64,000 bases of DNA from assembly GCF_943734655.1 (NCBI RefSeq), contig NC_071355.1, positions 242,939,183 through 243,003,182 on the forward strand. Direction: 5' to 3'. This document shows, in pieces, positions 1 to 11,263 of this stretch. The position numbers were made by a program, and so were the translations under genes. How positions within the stretch are numbered: the first letter of the stretch is position 1; every line of letters begins with the position of its first letter. The notes below the pieces were generated by a model. That model was not told the DNA's origin, ran no database searches, and worked only from the letters and a program-made list of their open reading frames with translations. Source of the DNA: Sabethes cyaneus. Its lineage: Eukaryota; Arthropoda; Insecta; Diptera; Culicidae.

Positions 1-930
1 TCATTCATCAGATATTCGTGTTCTCGTTATTACAATTTGCGCTTCACTTATCAAAAATCGTGAATGTGGTTTGCTCCCACCAGGCGAGTTCCGAATTATT
101 CAAAACTACCTATGTCGGACGGCTGCAGGAGCATGTGTATAATGCAATTTTCATCGATCCAGCTAATTTATGTAGACACTAATGAAGCATTAAACACATT
201 TTTAGCTAGCTCGCTAGCGAGCAAATAGTTTGCTTCAAGTGCTCAGACAGCACCGCTGGTGCTGGCTGCTGCTGCTGCTGATTTCGCAATTTGCGAGACA
301 TTTCAGCGTACATATTTTATGTGTGCTCCGTCACGGAACGAAACCAAGGGGAAAAGTCACATGGAAATTACGTCCTTCGCGGTAACGAGGACGCGAGCAC
401 AATCGCGATTTTGGCAGTCACTGGAATGCATTTCAGTGGAAAATGCAACTCGTCGTGCAGGGTTTGCGTTTTTTTTATTTTATTTTATTTTTTATTCTCG
501 TCCTATTCGGTAATATCTTTCCACTTCTGACTGTTGATCTGCTTGGCAGGCTGCGAGATATTGTGCAGTGCAAGTTTCGTGAATAGTTTTCGGATGGAAT
601 GATATCCCGGCGAGGGAAAATAGTTCGAATGCTTTCAAAATAACTGTAATGCAGTCATCGTAGTTGGAAAGTTTTTTTTGTTTCTCTCCATTAGCATGGC
701 GGTCTACAATTTAACGAGGTGAACGAAATGGCATTTCGTGGTACATCAACTAGAACTTTTTTTTTCAAGACATTGATGTTCTAATCCAAAATTCCACACG
801 AAAAGTTATCTGCGGGAAAAAGTAAGAGCACGAACGATGGGTTGACGTAGAACTACCATTGTAGATACAGTTGAATGATGTTAGAAATTTTCAGATTTCC
901 AAAGGTCTCCCGAGCAGACGCGTAAAGCAA
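1..930. other. Unique AT-rich DNA, no gene seen
   Basis: I see no coding region here. There is a short (CTG)n run near 263-280, a 14-bp palindrome GCTCGCTAGCGAGC at 209-222, and a T-rich run near 470-500. The short open frames lack recognisable domains. Confidence 0.5.
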
Positions 931-931
931 A

Positions 932-1060
932 ATAATACCAAACTTTGTTATGGTAATCGAATAACACATATCAAAATTTGGTCTTGTTTTGGCCGACACA
1001 GTTTGAAAAATAACAAAGAATAATATCAAAATTTGGCTCCTTTAAAGCCAAAAAAATAAC
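932..1060. repeat. AT-rich repeat with inverted ACCAAAnTTTG motifs
   Basis: ACCAAACTTTGTTATG near 938 is followed by its imperfect inverse CATATCAAAATTTGGT near 968, and a third copy, ATATCAAAATTTGG, lies near 1024. This is probably a decayed small foldback element. I could not define ends or a target duplication. Confidence 0.3.
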
Positions 1061-1949
1061 TACTTGTGTTATTTGAACAACAAAACATTAACATGACCAC
1101 CTACTTCATGAAATTTTGAGACTTTTCAGAAGCAAAAAGCTTTGCAATAAATGTTTCTCAAGGCGTTTTCGTCGAATTTCTCCCAATTTGAAGCTCTGGT
1201 ACCGTTGTACAATTCGTTTTTTGACGTGTAATGCCTACCTATCCTAGTTTCGTTGCAATTAAATTTCAAATGCAACGTGTTGTGTACTGAGTATTAAATT
1301 AGTATCTCAAAACTGCACGAATTCGTACATCACGCATATCACACCAGATCATCGCGTGCGATGGGCATGTTTTGACGCGTATGGAAAACCACAACGAAAC
1401 AGACTGACACTGATTTCAAAGGCTTTTACTTCTGAAAAATTACTAAATTTCGTGAAGTTGGAGGTGTAAGGGGTATTTTCAGCGTGAAGCGTATTTTCTC
1501 AGCTTTCGAAAGAAAGCAATAGAATTGTGCTAGCTAGCATACTTTTTCTACTAAAACTGACTTGATTAATAGCTGTTTTTAGTGGAATGAAACTTAATAA
1601 ATAACCTTCCAACCGGGAAAAGGCAATTTACTTTGCTGGGGTTGTATTTTGTATGGTCCTCTTGAGCTGCGCGTATGTGGAATATTTTCATCTACAATCC
1701 GTGCATTTTATTAAAAATATTAGTCGCATATACAATAAAATTTTATTACTTGTTGCAAAGGGTTATTTGTTTGGTACATGATAGGAAAATTATTTTATCC
1801 ATGTTTAATTATCCTAGTACGGATAGAATACTCGATACTTCAACTTGAATGACGGAACTGCTTATAATGTTTGTTTATTACCTTGCTCTCTTTAATTTTT
1901 TCGACCCTTCCGATGAAAGACATGTCTAACACAATTGATAAAGGGAAAC
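1061..1949. other. AT-rich DNA, nothing recognised
   Basis: No supported coding region, RNA or repeat was found in this stretch. Confidence 0.4.
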
Positions 1950-2320
1950 TCAGATGCTGCAAACTCCGAATATAAGTGGTACGGTCCGATGCGACCATAG
2001 CTAAATTAAAAAAGACGGTTCCGTACGACCGATTTTTCAACACACCCACCCATGGTTAGCAAAATATTTCTACTTGGTCATAAGCTGAAATAATTCAGTA
2101 TCAATCATTGTTGATGCAGTATATGGTTCGGTACGACCATAGATAAATTAAATGGTTCGGTACGATAAGTAAAACGATTCAGTACGGAACTGTGCACTAT
2201 TTATGTAAGGGCTTTACCCTCATTTTTGACGGTCCCTACGATCATTGTTTACTTCACTGAACTATAGATGCATGAAATACGACCATTAGTAAACAAAATG
2301 CTTCTGTATGGCACAACTTC
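1950..2320. repeat. Degenerate TTCGGTACGACCAT satellite, first block
   Basis: Short diverged units resembling 'atggTTCGGTACGACCATagatgaatgaa' recur with irregular spacing. The same units return at about 3380-3498, 3728-3838 and 6356-6440. The blocks look like one array cut apart by later insertions (a CR1-like element and a SINE) plus other repeats. No function is implied. Confidence 0.6.
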
Positions 2321-3360
2321 CTGCTTAAATGCCCGCGACTCTCTTTTGCCGACGATCTGAAGCTGTATGCTAAAGTCGATAGTCCGTCCGACGCCGCATT
2401 CCTGCAAGAGCAGCTAGTGATTTTTGCAAAATGGTGTACTGATAGCCGCATGCTGCTAAATTCCGACAAATGTGAAATAATTACATTCTCAAGGAAATTG
2501 AACCCTCTCGTTTTCGACTACATTCTATCAGACGTGCCTCTACGCCGCGAAAATTGTGTCACGGACTTGGGAATACTGCTTGACTCCAAGCTTGACTTCA
2601 AACAGCACATCGCATATATTGTCGATGAGGCCTGCAGGAGTCTGGGTTTTATTATGCGGATCGCCAAGAACATCAACGACATCTACTGCCTCAAAGCTCT
2701 CTACTGTGCTCTTGTCCGGTCCAACCTTGAGTAGGGTAACCAACCTATTTTGGACCCCATCAGCAACTGTACATAATTTGGACACTTACAGTAAAATCAA
2801 ATGGAAGTGTCCAAATTATGTACAGCTGCTGATGGGGTCCAAAATAGGTTGGTTACCCTACTGCGCTCCTGTGTGGAGTTCGTACTACCAAAATGGAGTT
2901 GACCGAATCGAGTCAGTGCAGTGCCGATTCATACGTTTTGCACTTCGAAGATTACCCTGGAACGACCCCTTTGAGCTGCCTTGCTATGAACAACGCTGCA
3001 GACTCATCGATCTTGACCCGTTGAACACTCGTCGCGACGTGATCAGAGCAATGGCAGTCGCCGACATGCTGACCTCGAGAGTGGATTGTCCATGTCTACT
3101 CGCGAACCGCAACATATACGCTCAAAGTCGTGTTCTACGCAACGGTCCATTTCTGTGTGTACCGCATCGGCGAACCAACTATAGCACATTTAGCACAATC
3201 ATTGGTCTGCAACGCCATTTCAATCGATTTACACATAGCTTCGACTTAAACGTCAGCCGCGAGGTACTGAAAACTCGTTTCCTGGCACTTGCACGTAGAT
3301 TCTAGTTTGAGTGTATCAGTAGGGCCAGTAGGCCTGTTGATATTTTTATACAAATAAATA
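2320..3360 (+). pseudogene. CR1/Jockey-like non-LTR retrotransposon, 3' part of reverse transcriptase
   Basis: This is the C-terminal part of a non-LTR reverse transcriptase. The polymerase box reads FADDLKLY, with the two catalytic aspartates at about 2351-2356. The thumb region DLGILLDSKLDFKQH follows, then the C-terminal block RIESVQCRFIRFALRRLPW and YEQRCRLIDLDPLNTRRD, ending at a stop at 3303-3305. A short A/T-rich tail (AAATAAATAAATAAAC, about 3350-3367) follows, as in other non-LTR elements. The 5' part, including the endonuclease and RT palm start, is missing, so this is a 5'-truncated copy. The frame is broken only by a 125-bp MITE at 2734-2858. Without it, CALVRSNLE joins YCAPVWSSYY directly. 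Clade naming (CR1 versus Jockey group) is uncertain. Confidence 0.85.
2734..2858. mobile_element. 125-bp near-perfect palindromic MITE with TA duplication
   Basis: The arms are 54 bp (2734-2787 and 2805-2858) and differ at one position, with a 17-bp spacer. They start GGGTAACCAACCTATTTTGG. TA dinucleotides flank both ends (2732-2733 and 2859-2860), the pattern expected of Tc1/mariner-type transposition. The element sits in a CR1-like reverse transcriptase and creates an immediate TAG stop. The insertion adds 127 bp, which shifts the frame. The close arm match suggests recent insertion or a strongly self-pairing young copy. Confidence 0.9.
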
Positions 3361-3375
3361 AATAAACAAGTGACA

Positions 3376-3498
3376 CAGAATTGGATGGTCCGGTTCGACC
3401 ATAGACAAATGTCATGTTTCGGTATGTTTATTGTTAAAAAAAAGTATCCATATTCGGTACGACCCTTAATGAGAAAAAAGATTCGGGATGATCATTGT
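3376..3498. repeat. TTCGGTACGACCAT satellite, second block
   Basis: Diverged units such as GGTCCGGTTCGACCATAGAC and ATTCGGTACGACCCTTAATG continue the array seen at 1950-2320. The block is bounded by the CR1-like tail on the left and a SINE on the right. Confidence 0.55.
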
Positions 3499-3510
3499 TC
3501 AGTGAAGTAT

Positions 3511-3718
3511 TACCTCCCAGTTGTCCTCGAGGTAAGACGCTGGTCTAATAAGTCAGTCGTCGTATGTTCGAATCTCGGCTGGGAGGCTGTTAGAGTCAAT
3601 AGGATCGTAGCACTGACCCCGCACTGTCCGGTATTCTAACAGCTGGTTGCGAGGTCTGTCGTATAAAAACAGAAGGTCAAATTTCGATAACGGAATTAGC
3701 ACCTAGGCTTTCCTTTTT
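3511..3718 (+). mobile_element. tRNA-derived SINE with 12-bp target duplication
   Basis: The 5' part resembles a tRNA. It has an A-box-like GAGGTAAGACGCTGG stretch near 3529-3543 and a B-box-like GTTCGAATCTC near 3573. A tRNA-unrelated body follows, ending CGGAATTAGCACCTAGGC and a T-rich tail. Flanking direct repeats TCAGTGAAGTAT (3499-3510) and TCAATGAAGTAT (3719-3730) differ at one base and mark the insertion site in the satellite. A second copy of the body lies on the minus strand at 25270-25428. Transcription by RNA polymerase III is expected for the family but not shown. Confidence 0.8.
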
Positions 3719-3727
3719 TCAATGAAG

Positions 3728-3838
3728 TATATGGTTCGGTATAACCATAGATGGATGAAATGGTTCGGTACGACTGAATAAAATGATTCTGTATGGCATA
3801 GGTTTGAACGGTCCGATTCGACCAAAGTAAGTTTTGTA
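3728..3838. repeat. TTCGGTACGACCAT satellite, third block
   Basis: Units such as GGTTCGGTATAACCATAGAT and GGTTCGGTACGACTGAATAA continue the satellite directly after the SINE's right target duplication. Confidence 0.55.
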
Positions 3839-4014
3839 CCTACGATGAACTTGAACGTGAACTAATCGTTTGACAGTTTAGATTTTCCGTTGTAAGCAGC
3901 ATCGTGAACATCTGCTGTGATGAGTTATGTAGTTCACGTTCACCTTTCGCAAACACGGAATTTTTACTATTTGTTTTGTATGTGGGAAAAGAGAATGGAA
4001 ATATTATCTCCCCC

Positions 4015-4605
4015 TTCTGGGAGGAGGGGCTCTCATACAAGTGAAAACCAGATTTATGCTTTCAGAGGAGGGAGGGGTCTCAAGCCACCATAGAAGGAAG
4101 TCTGGCCTCCAAAAAGGCATCCACGTGCCATTTAGTTCCATTTGCTTGATTATCTCTCGAGTTATTCAGAGGTTTGTGTTTCATTTGTGTGGATGCCCCC
4201 CTTCTTTGGAAAGGGAAGAGACCTCAATCCTACATGGGAAGGAGTCGTGCTTCGAAAGCCCCCACATGCTAGGTTTGGTTTCATTTGCTTGAGTTTGGGT
4301 TCTTGAGTTGTGTAGAGGTTTGTGCTTTATTTGTATAGAGGCTCATACTCTGAGAGGGGGAGGGATCTCAAACCACTATAATAAAAAGCCATACTTTTGG
4401 AACCTCCCACTTGCCTGATTTGGTTCCATTTGCATGATTGGTTTTCGAGTTATGAGGAAGTTCATTTGTATGGTAGTCCCCCCTCTCAGAGGGCCTAGGG
4501 GTCCTAGATCACCAGAGGGGGAGGGGTCTCAAACCATTGTAAGAACCTTTCCCGACCCCAAAAGCTCCTGCATGCTAATTTTCACGCCGATCGGTTCAGT
4601 AGTTT
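4015..4605 (+). repeat. Tandem repeat, about 140-160 bp units
   Basis: The phrase GGGAGGGGTCTCAAACCA recurs in diverged form near 4071, 4209, 4354 and 4516. Each is followed by a version of 'cccacatgctaatttggttccatttgcttgat' and 'cgagttatgaggaagtttgt'. This gives about four diverged units. The sequence then runs into TTCACGCCGATCGGTTCAGT and an ACAGACAG-rich stretch. Class is unknown; similar tandem units occur inside insect DNA transposons. Confidence 0.55.
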
Positions 4606-4742
4606 CTGAGTCTATGAGGAACATTCAGACAGACAGAGTGTCAAACAGTCAGACAGACGGACAGACACACAGGAAGTCAATGTTATTTGACCAAACTCGT
4701 GACTTTAGTCATGACCTTGAAATGCGGTCAGGCATATATTAA
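4606..4742. repeat. ACAGACAG-rich stretch leading into a palindrome
   Basis: Short CAGACAGACAGA runs near 4625-4665 are followed by TGACCTTGAAATGCGGTCAG. The last phrase returns in diverged form near 53893, so it belongs to a dispersed family. Confidence 0.4.
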
Positions 4743-5066
4743 TATTTATTTTGAAACGATGATTCTACAATTGATGAAAGGACGGTAAGGGAAAGTAATG
4801 AAGAAGGATTTTTTTTTTCGGGAATTAAGGGGAAGGGTGGAAAGGAAGGGGGGGGGGATTACAGCTTGGTTCGACCCATGCACCTTCCAGCATTGGACAA
4901 AAGATAGGAGTCACAACGACAACTTGTTAATCATAGCTACCTATTACCCCCCCCCTTCCTTTCCACCCTTCCCCTTAATCTTAATTCCCGAAAAAAAAAA
5001 TCCTTCTTCATTACTTTCCCTTACCGTCCTTTCATCAATTGTAGAATCATCGTTTCAAAATAAATA
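4743..5066. mobile_element. 324-bp foldback element with about 116-bp arms
   Basis: The arms (4743-4858 and 4949-5066) are nearly perfect inverses starting TATTTATTTTGAAACGATGA. They contain a run of A or T and a run of G or C. The spacer is about 90 bp. No clear target duplication was found. Part of the arm and the sequence to its left resemble 53885-53975. Confidence 0.75.
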
Positions 5067-5112
5067 CCAATGTTATTTATTTATTTATTTGACCCAAAAA
5101 TTACAACCGTAA

Positions 5113-5313
5113 GACACATTCCAGCGTTACGGGACACAATTAGCAGCCATTGTAATCGCGTGAATCGCCTAATGTTTTACCAATTTTTTGGCAAAAAGCT
5201 TGTAAAATAGTTGTTTAAAGAGTACTTCATTTTTCAGTAGAATGCCAGGGATTTGATTATACAGGAATCGATCTGCATAGTCGGGACAGTGTCCCGTAAC
5301 GCTGGAATGTGTC
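5113..5313. mobile_element. 201-bp MITE with 25-bp terminal inverted repeats
   Basis: The 25-bp ends at 5113-5137 and 5289-5313 are exact inverses beginning GACACATTCCAGCG. The interior is AT-rich and non-coding. The flanks do not show a certain target duplication, so the superfamily is not assigned. Confidence 0.75.
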
Positions 5314-5496
5314 AGAACATTTTTCTACAGTGAATAAACGTTTTCAGGATGTCATGGAATATTCGGAAAGAAAACGTCACCGTGAACGGTGATAACATTT
5401 ACAGGGTTAGATAAAATGATCGGGACAGGTAAAATTTTGATAAAATTCAAACGGCCATAACTTCTACAAAATAGGACATTTTTAGTTGAAACCTGC

Positions 5497-6228
5497 ATCT
5501 GACGGGGAAATTCAAGTTTTTCTACAATATTTTAAGATTCGCAGTAGTTACCGGAGATATTCCAGCTTGGTCGGGGGTGTGTCGAAAACTGATTTTTTTC
5601 AACGCATGTATCTTTTTCTATCGTGGAAACTTGATAATATTCATATTTTATCCCAAAACTAGATTTCATTTCCAGTCGATTGGTGAAAAGAGGACAGAAA
5701 TCCGTCGAGAAACAACCGAGATATGGCCATTTTAGTGAAATCAGCTGGAAATGTTTCCAGTGACGTCCTATTTTTATGACCGAAACCATACCAATATAGA
5801 TATCAAACTTCGACGAGGTTTGAAAATCCTAAAGTTTGATACACATATTTGTATGGTTTCGAATAATCGTTAAAACAACCACTTCCGCCGGGATACCTAG
5901 AACCTGATATCAGGCACGCCGTGGACCTAACAATACTTACAGTGTCAATGGCTCGTAAAACCTCAAGGTTTGATGCTCATATTGATATGATTTGCGTCAT
6001 GTCCTCAAATGACCAGAGCAATAGTTGTTACTAGTACAGATTTCACGGAAATGGCCATATCTTGGTCGTTTCCCAACGGATTGCCGTCCTCTTATCACTT
6101 ATTGACTGGAAATGTAGTCTAGTCTTGGAACAAAATATGAATATCATTAAATTTTCATGACAGAAAATGGTACAAGCGATGAAAAAACCAGTATTTTATA
6201 CAAACTGGAAAAAATTCCCCGTCGATGA
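5497..6228. mobile_element. Diverged foldback element, about 730 bp
   Basis: The left arm (about 5497-5830) pairs in inverse with the right arm (about 5945-6228). Shared landmarks are GACGGGGAA near each end, GATATTCATATTTT, CATTTCCAGTC and GATATGGCCAT. The arms have drifted considerably. The centre is non-coding. The short minus-strand open frame here follows the arm and has no domain. Confidence 0.65.
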
Positions 6229-6344
6229 TGGCCGAATAAAACGCAAAGAGTAAGCCGAAACGCAATAAGCAACGTTTTATTTTTTACCGATCGAAATCAA
6301 TTATGTGCATGTGATGAAAGCGCGGTGACTAAAAGCAAATCATT

Positions 6345-6450
6345 GTTGAATAGAGTGTATGGTTTGGAACGACCATAGATGAATGAAATGGTTAGGTACG
6401 GCCATTGATAAGTAAAATGATTCGGTACGATCATAGTTAAATGAAAAGAT
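6345..6450. repeat. TTCGGTACGACCAT satellite, fourth block
   Basis: Units GGAACGACCATAGATGAATG and GGTACGGCCATTGATAAGTA restart the satellite about 2.5 kb after the third block. Confidence 0.5.
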
Positions 6451-7285
6451 ATGGATCAAGATCAAGGTAAGATCAAGGTTGAATCAAATAGCATAATGCC
6501 AATTGGTAAATAAAGTGGTTTTGTACCATGTCAGGATGCAAATTTGTACAGGCCGTCATTAATTGTCAACGGAGACTGTGATATTGAAAAAAAAGACACA
6601 AAAGAAGGGTCATATGTTATATGTTATTATTGTTTGTTGGAACGAACAAGAATTAGAGGAACCTCAATCCCTAGGCAGAGAATCTTGCAGATCCAGAAAA
6701 ACACAATCAAGCGTGTAAAGAAAAATTCTCTTGACAGACTATATAGAAGGGTATAGTGTATTTCCTCTCAGAAAATAAGTCACTGATATGGTGAACATTC
6801 GATCGGTTTCATCCGGTATCCGAGTATCTAACCAAGCACCAGCGGGTTCTGTTGTTGGGTTGGGTTGTGTTCATCATGGTGTCGATTAAAAACGAAGTTC
6901 GGAATTGCTAAGGATTTGAAAAGAATTCGTTATACAGGCGAAAACCTAACCCAGTTTCGTCAGGAAGTGCCATTTTCAGGATTTCGTAACAAATGGCAAT
7001 TGTTGGCAAATTGTTTTGAAACGTGTAAGTTTTTTTTATCATATTTTATCTTGAGAGAAGAGGATGTCACGCGCAATACACTATTTCGGCAATGTTACGT
7101 TGCGCTACCGTTGCGAGAAATGGTATGATCAGTTCCGTGCGTCATCGTGTTGGTAATAATCGGTATCGTCCAGATTCCGATCGCGCTCAACGATCTGACT
7201 GCTGATCACAGTCAGTCGTCTGCAGTTGGTTAATAAGTAAAACTTGGACAATTCTTTGTAGCAGTAAAATAGACTTCGCACATTA
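6451..7285. other. AT-rich DNA, no gene recognised
   Basis: An open frame of 87 codons (6865-7128, plus) begins inside it, but its product shows no domain I recognise and codon use is not distinctive. Nothing else is supported. Confidence 0.35.
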
Positions 7286-7575
7286 GGGTTACATCCTGGG
7301 TTCTACAGGGCTCTCATTTAGGTCCTTTGTTTTTTATTTTGTTTGTCAATGGTGTTCTCCTTGTGTTGAATCGTCTCAAAGTATTGATTTATGCCGATGA
7401 AATGAAACTATCCATGGAATTTGCAACTCAATTAGAACTTCAGGTATTCCAGCAAGAGATTGACTCTTGCTTCCCTTACTCAGATGTGCATTCCAGTCGT
7501 ATTGAATCTGTACAAAAACAATTTGTATAGTATGCAGTCAGGAAACTAGGTTGGAATTCATTTCATCGAAACATT
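7286..7575 (+). pseudogene. Non-LTR reverse transcriptase remnant with internal deletion
   Basis: The product reads GVLQGSHLGPLFFILFVNG, a classic RT block, followed by LKVLIYADEMKLSME. Here the usual YADD box has its second aspartate changed to glutamate. About 40 codons later the reading jumps to HSSRIESVQKQFV, the C-terminal block usually found more than 100 residues further on, so an internal segment is deleted. A TAG stop at 7528-7530 follows, then YAVRKLGWNS still in frame. This is a dead fragment of a family related to, but distinct from, the copy at 2320-3360. Confidence 0.75.
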
Positions 7576-8900
7576 AAATAAGGATTTTTTTTGTTAGGGG
7601 GGGGGGGACTTAAACTACTATGTCGATTGAATATAGTTATTGTATCGTAAACGTAAACGATATTCACAACGTATAAATTATTAAAATATACCCAAAAATC
7701 CTAACTTCTATGCACCCATGCAGAAAACAAAAACGTAATTCTACGTTAATAAAATAAAATCAACGAAAACGCCTAACTCCGGAAGTGGATCGGTAGAGCA
7801 ATGTTTTCGAATTAAAAACGACTCACGACTATCGCCAGCCGCAAGTTCACCGGAGCGTACGGAATAATTACCTCATTCTGGCGGTCCTTTTTCTGAATGA
7901 GGAGACCGTCGAAAGAGACTCCATGCCGCGGCTTAGCAGAGCAGCAGCAGCACCAGCAGCAGCAACGCCGTAAGCGCGAAAATGACTAAATAGTTTGATA
8001 CTCCGGGTTTGCACCACCGCGCCCCGTGCGCTCATCTTTATGATAATTTTATGCTCACGAAGCAGTTTAGCAGTGCGGAGTGCTTTTATTAATTTCTGTC
8101 TAATTTAACAGCTTGTTTAACATATTAATTCCTACCTATGAGTTTATTGCTGTACGAGAAGCGACTCCGACGGTCGACCTGACAACCAGCTGGAATGTGA
8201 TCTGCGCCGCCTATGGTCCATGGGGTCTCGTCACGCAGATTTCTTGTCCCCGTCGTATACACCACGCTCGGATGCTCCGGTCGCAATCACTCACGACGGC
8301 TCACGACAGCCGTGGCGCGGCGCCCACAATTGAAGGGACCGACCGGAGATTTAGCTTGCGGAATTTCGAAACCGTTTTTTTTTCGCCTCTCCGCTGGTCT
8401 AATGTCTAGCCGCGGAGCAGCAGCGGCGCGCGGTTCGGCTGCCAACCCGGAGGAACCGGGCGGACGGGAAATTGATGGTGTTAGTTTATGACTTGATTGC
8501 CGGGCTCATTTGTTACTGGCTTCGTTCACGTTCACCGCTGCGCTGCTGCGACGGTCGCTGCATGTGGGTGTTGGGATTTTTAATGATTTAATTACAGGTG
8601 GTAGCGGCCTGGGCTAGGATTCGGTCCATTATTGTGCGTATTGAATTTCACTGCTCGTTGGAGTTTTCTTTTGCGCGCTGTCGAACGGGCCTTAAGACTT
8701 TCGGAATGACCAATGCATGACTGTTACCAGTCGCATAATTAATGCCATTTGTATTGCTTAGATTATCGTAAACCGATAATCGTCGGGTAAGGTCCAACTC
8801 GGTTAACTACAGTTAACGGTCCAACGTGGGAAAGTTTTTTTTGAGGAACAATCATTTTTACTTAGTTTATCGAAACGGGTTACATGCTGGACCTATTTAG
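7576..8900. other. Unique GC-richer block, no gene supported
   Basis: GC content rises clearly over about 7850-8560. There is a CAG-rich run near 7939-7965. Open frames on the plus strand at 8113-8491 overlap in two phases and show no domain. The block could be regulatory or untranslated DNA, but nothing in the sequence decides this. Confidence 0.35.
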
Positions 8901-11262
8901 TCCAAGCAATAAATTATTTGTATCATTATTTTTATTGTACACATTGTGCATTCACATAAAAGTAGAACAAGAAAGTTAAAAAACCTGATACACTTTTTCC
9001 GGTAGCCTTTTTAAAATGATCACAGTTTTACTTAATTGATTTTTATTCAACGCTTGATTGCCAGTTTTCAGCGAACGAAGCCTAATAGACTCTGTTCTGT
9101 CTGCCGGGCTTCGATTTCATTACCAAAATGTATGTGGACTTTCCAACAAATCTAGAAGCGAGTATTTTTTCCAGTTTTTGGTTGGGTTTGGTGGGTTCTA
9201 ATTCTGTTTTTGTTGTTATAGTTTATATTCTGGTACAACCTGAGTGTTACGAGGGAACGAAACAACTGGTAACATAAATTGTAAAATACCTGCACCGTGC
9301 AAGGGAAAACGCCGAGCGCTCCTTTTGCTACCAACGATATTAGAGCTCTATAGCCCCATTAATACAAAAGATAAAACTATAGTTTGTTCAACAACGTTGT
9401 AGATAATAGTGAAAGAACATCAATTTTGATTTGATATCAGCTAACAGCTAACTATCTGTTTTTCTAAACGCTTTTTTAGAAATAAAATACATTCAAAAGC
9501 ACCTCCTTCAATTAGTTCAATTATTTTAAATTATGTTTAGAGCAATTTTGGCAGCTCGTAAAAACTGTAGTAATTGTGATTTTCTCTCGAGCAAGAAAAA
9601 AACAACAATCGTTTGCCCTCCACAAACAACTTTTAGAAGAAAACACAAGCCGAACGTTTATGACTGGATTCCCTAATGAGAGGAATCATTCTACTTTGAC
9701 GATAAGAGTCGGTTTCGCTTGAGTGTTGATTCAAACGTTCCAAATGCGTAAAAAACACACCCGATGCAACAATCATTTTTTTCGCTGGGTGTTGAATTGA
9801 CTGTTGCTTTGAATTATGTATCGATAATTTTCTTTATGGCTATAATAAAGAAAATTATCGACACCTCGTTTGGTTTGCTCATTAACTATTCAACTCATCA
9901 GCACCAGCAGCACCTGCAAACAAATTCCAAAGCAAAAAAAACCTAAACGTCTGAGAACACGGTTGGTATTTCTGAAGGCAAATTTTATTATATAATATTG
10001 CCAGAAATGGCAATTGAATCACAGCTTTGTGTGATGTAAACGCTTTCTTTTATGATAAATTACACCCTTCAATAAGATATTTCCCTACGGGACCAATTAT
10101 GGAGTAATGAAAATTTATATATTTAAACATGATTGGTACATATCTACGTGCTAGAATTCTGAGATTGTTGAGTTTTTTTTCAGAAAATATCATTTCAAAA
10201 ATAACTGCTGCAAGTACAAAACTATTTATGTGTCGCATTCTTTCCCCGTTCTATTCAGGTTCTCTATTCCTCACCTAATTGTCAACATTGATGGGGTGCT
10301 TCAGGTTAACGGTTTTATTTTTTAGCTTGCCTACGATAGTAGTAATGCGTTTTCTGTTCAATTTTATGCTTGGTTTTAAATGAGTATTTGCATAACCCAG
10401 TTGCATGCTTTCTTCCCAGCACACACTGTAATTTACATTGAGAATTTGCATATAAAATGACAGATGTTATGACTGTTCACTGCAATAGTCAATAGCCAAT
10501 TTTACAGTTTTGCATAGGTCGTCGTACTCTAACAAACTGATTATGATGCAACTCTCAGGAATTTGCTGCCTGCGATCTAACAAGCCATTCACTGTTTTGA
10601 TTTCTAACCATTTCCACGAAATCGATTGCACGCATCAACTGACTTGACTAACTGATGACATTGATGTTATCGCCGCATTCATGAAGGAGAAGCCTCAGAA
10701 GCAGAGCAGGGCAAACTCTGGCTCCTCTGGAGCCGCTTTCAAATTTAATGTTCACCAATAAAATGTGCACGTTGGTGAACGTTGATTCTTTTTTTTTATC
10801 CGCAGTTTCTATCCGGCCGTTTGCCTCGCACAAATTTGCACTAAAGAAGTGTTGAGAAGCAAATGACAAGCCATTCAACTGTTTCAGTTCCTGTGCGGAG
10901 TCGAAGTTTGCCTGGCTGACTGGCTGGAGCTGTGCAGCAAGCACGAAAAAATTAAATAATAAAAATAACAAAGAGCTGCCACCGCATCAACTTTGGCATG
11001 TAATTTTGCTGAAAGTCCGATGAGTGAAATAAACGAAAATATATCCCCGTTCGATCCACCCATTCGGGTGGTTATTTTCTATCTTGTCCATACTGAGATA
11101 AAGGGAAGATGTTCTGCAGGGCAAAACGGAGCATTTTAAGGACGTTTTTGGAAGCAACGGGAACAAGTTTATATATTTAATTTTTCTGCACATTGTTAAG
11201 GATCAACAACTTTATTTATTTTGGGGATATAACACAAGGAAACAGGAACAATGTTTGGTTTT
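8901..11262. other. AT-rich unique DNA
   Basis: No coding region is supported. The only clear structure is the hairpin at 9821-9861. The minus-strand frame at 10648-10971 has a hydrophobic start, but I recognise no domain. Confidence 0.4.
9821..9861. repeat. Perfect 17-bp hairpin
   Basis: TCGATAATTTTCTTTAT (9821-9837) pairs exactly with its inverse at 9845-9861 across a 7-nt loop, GGCTATA. It lacks a downstream T-run typical of a terminator and is too short for a usual pre-miRNA. Confidence 0.7.
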
Positions 11263-11263
11263 C

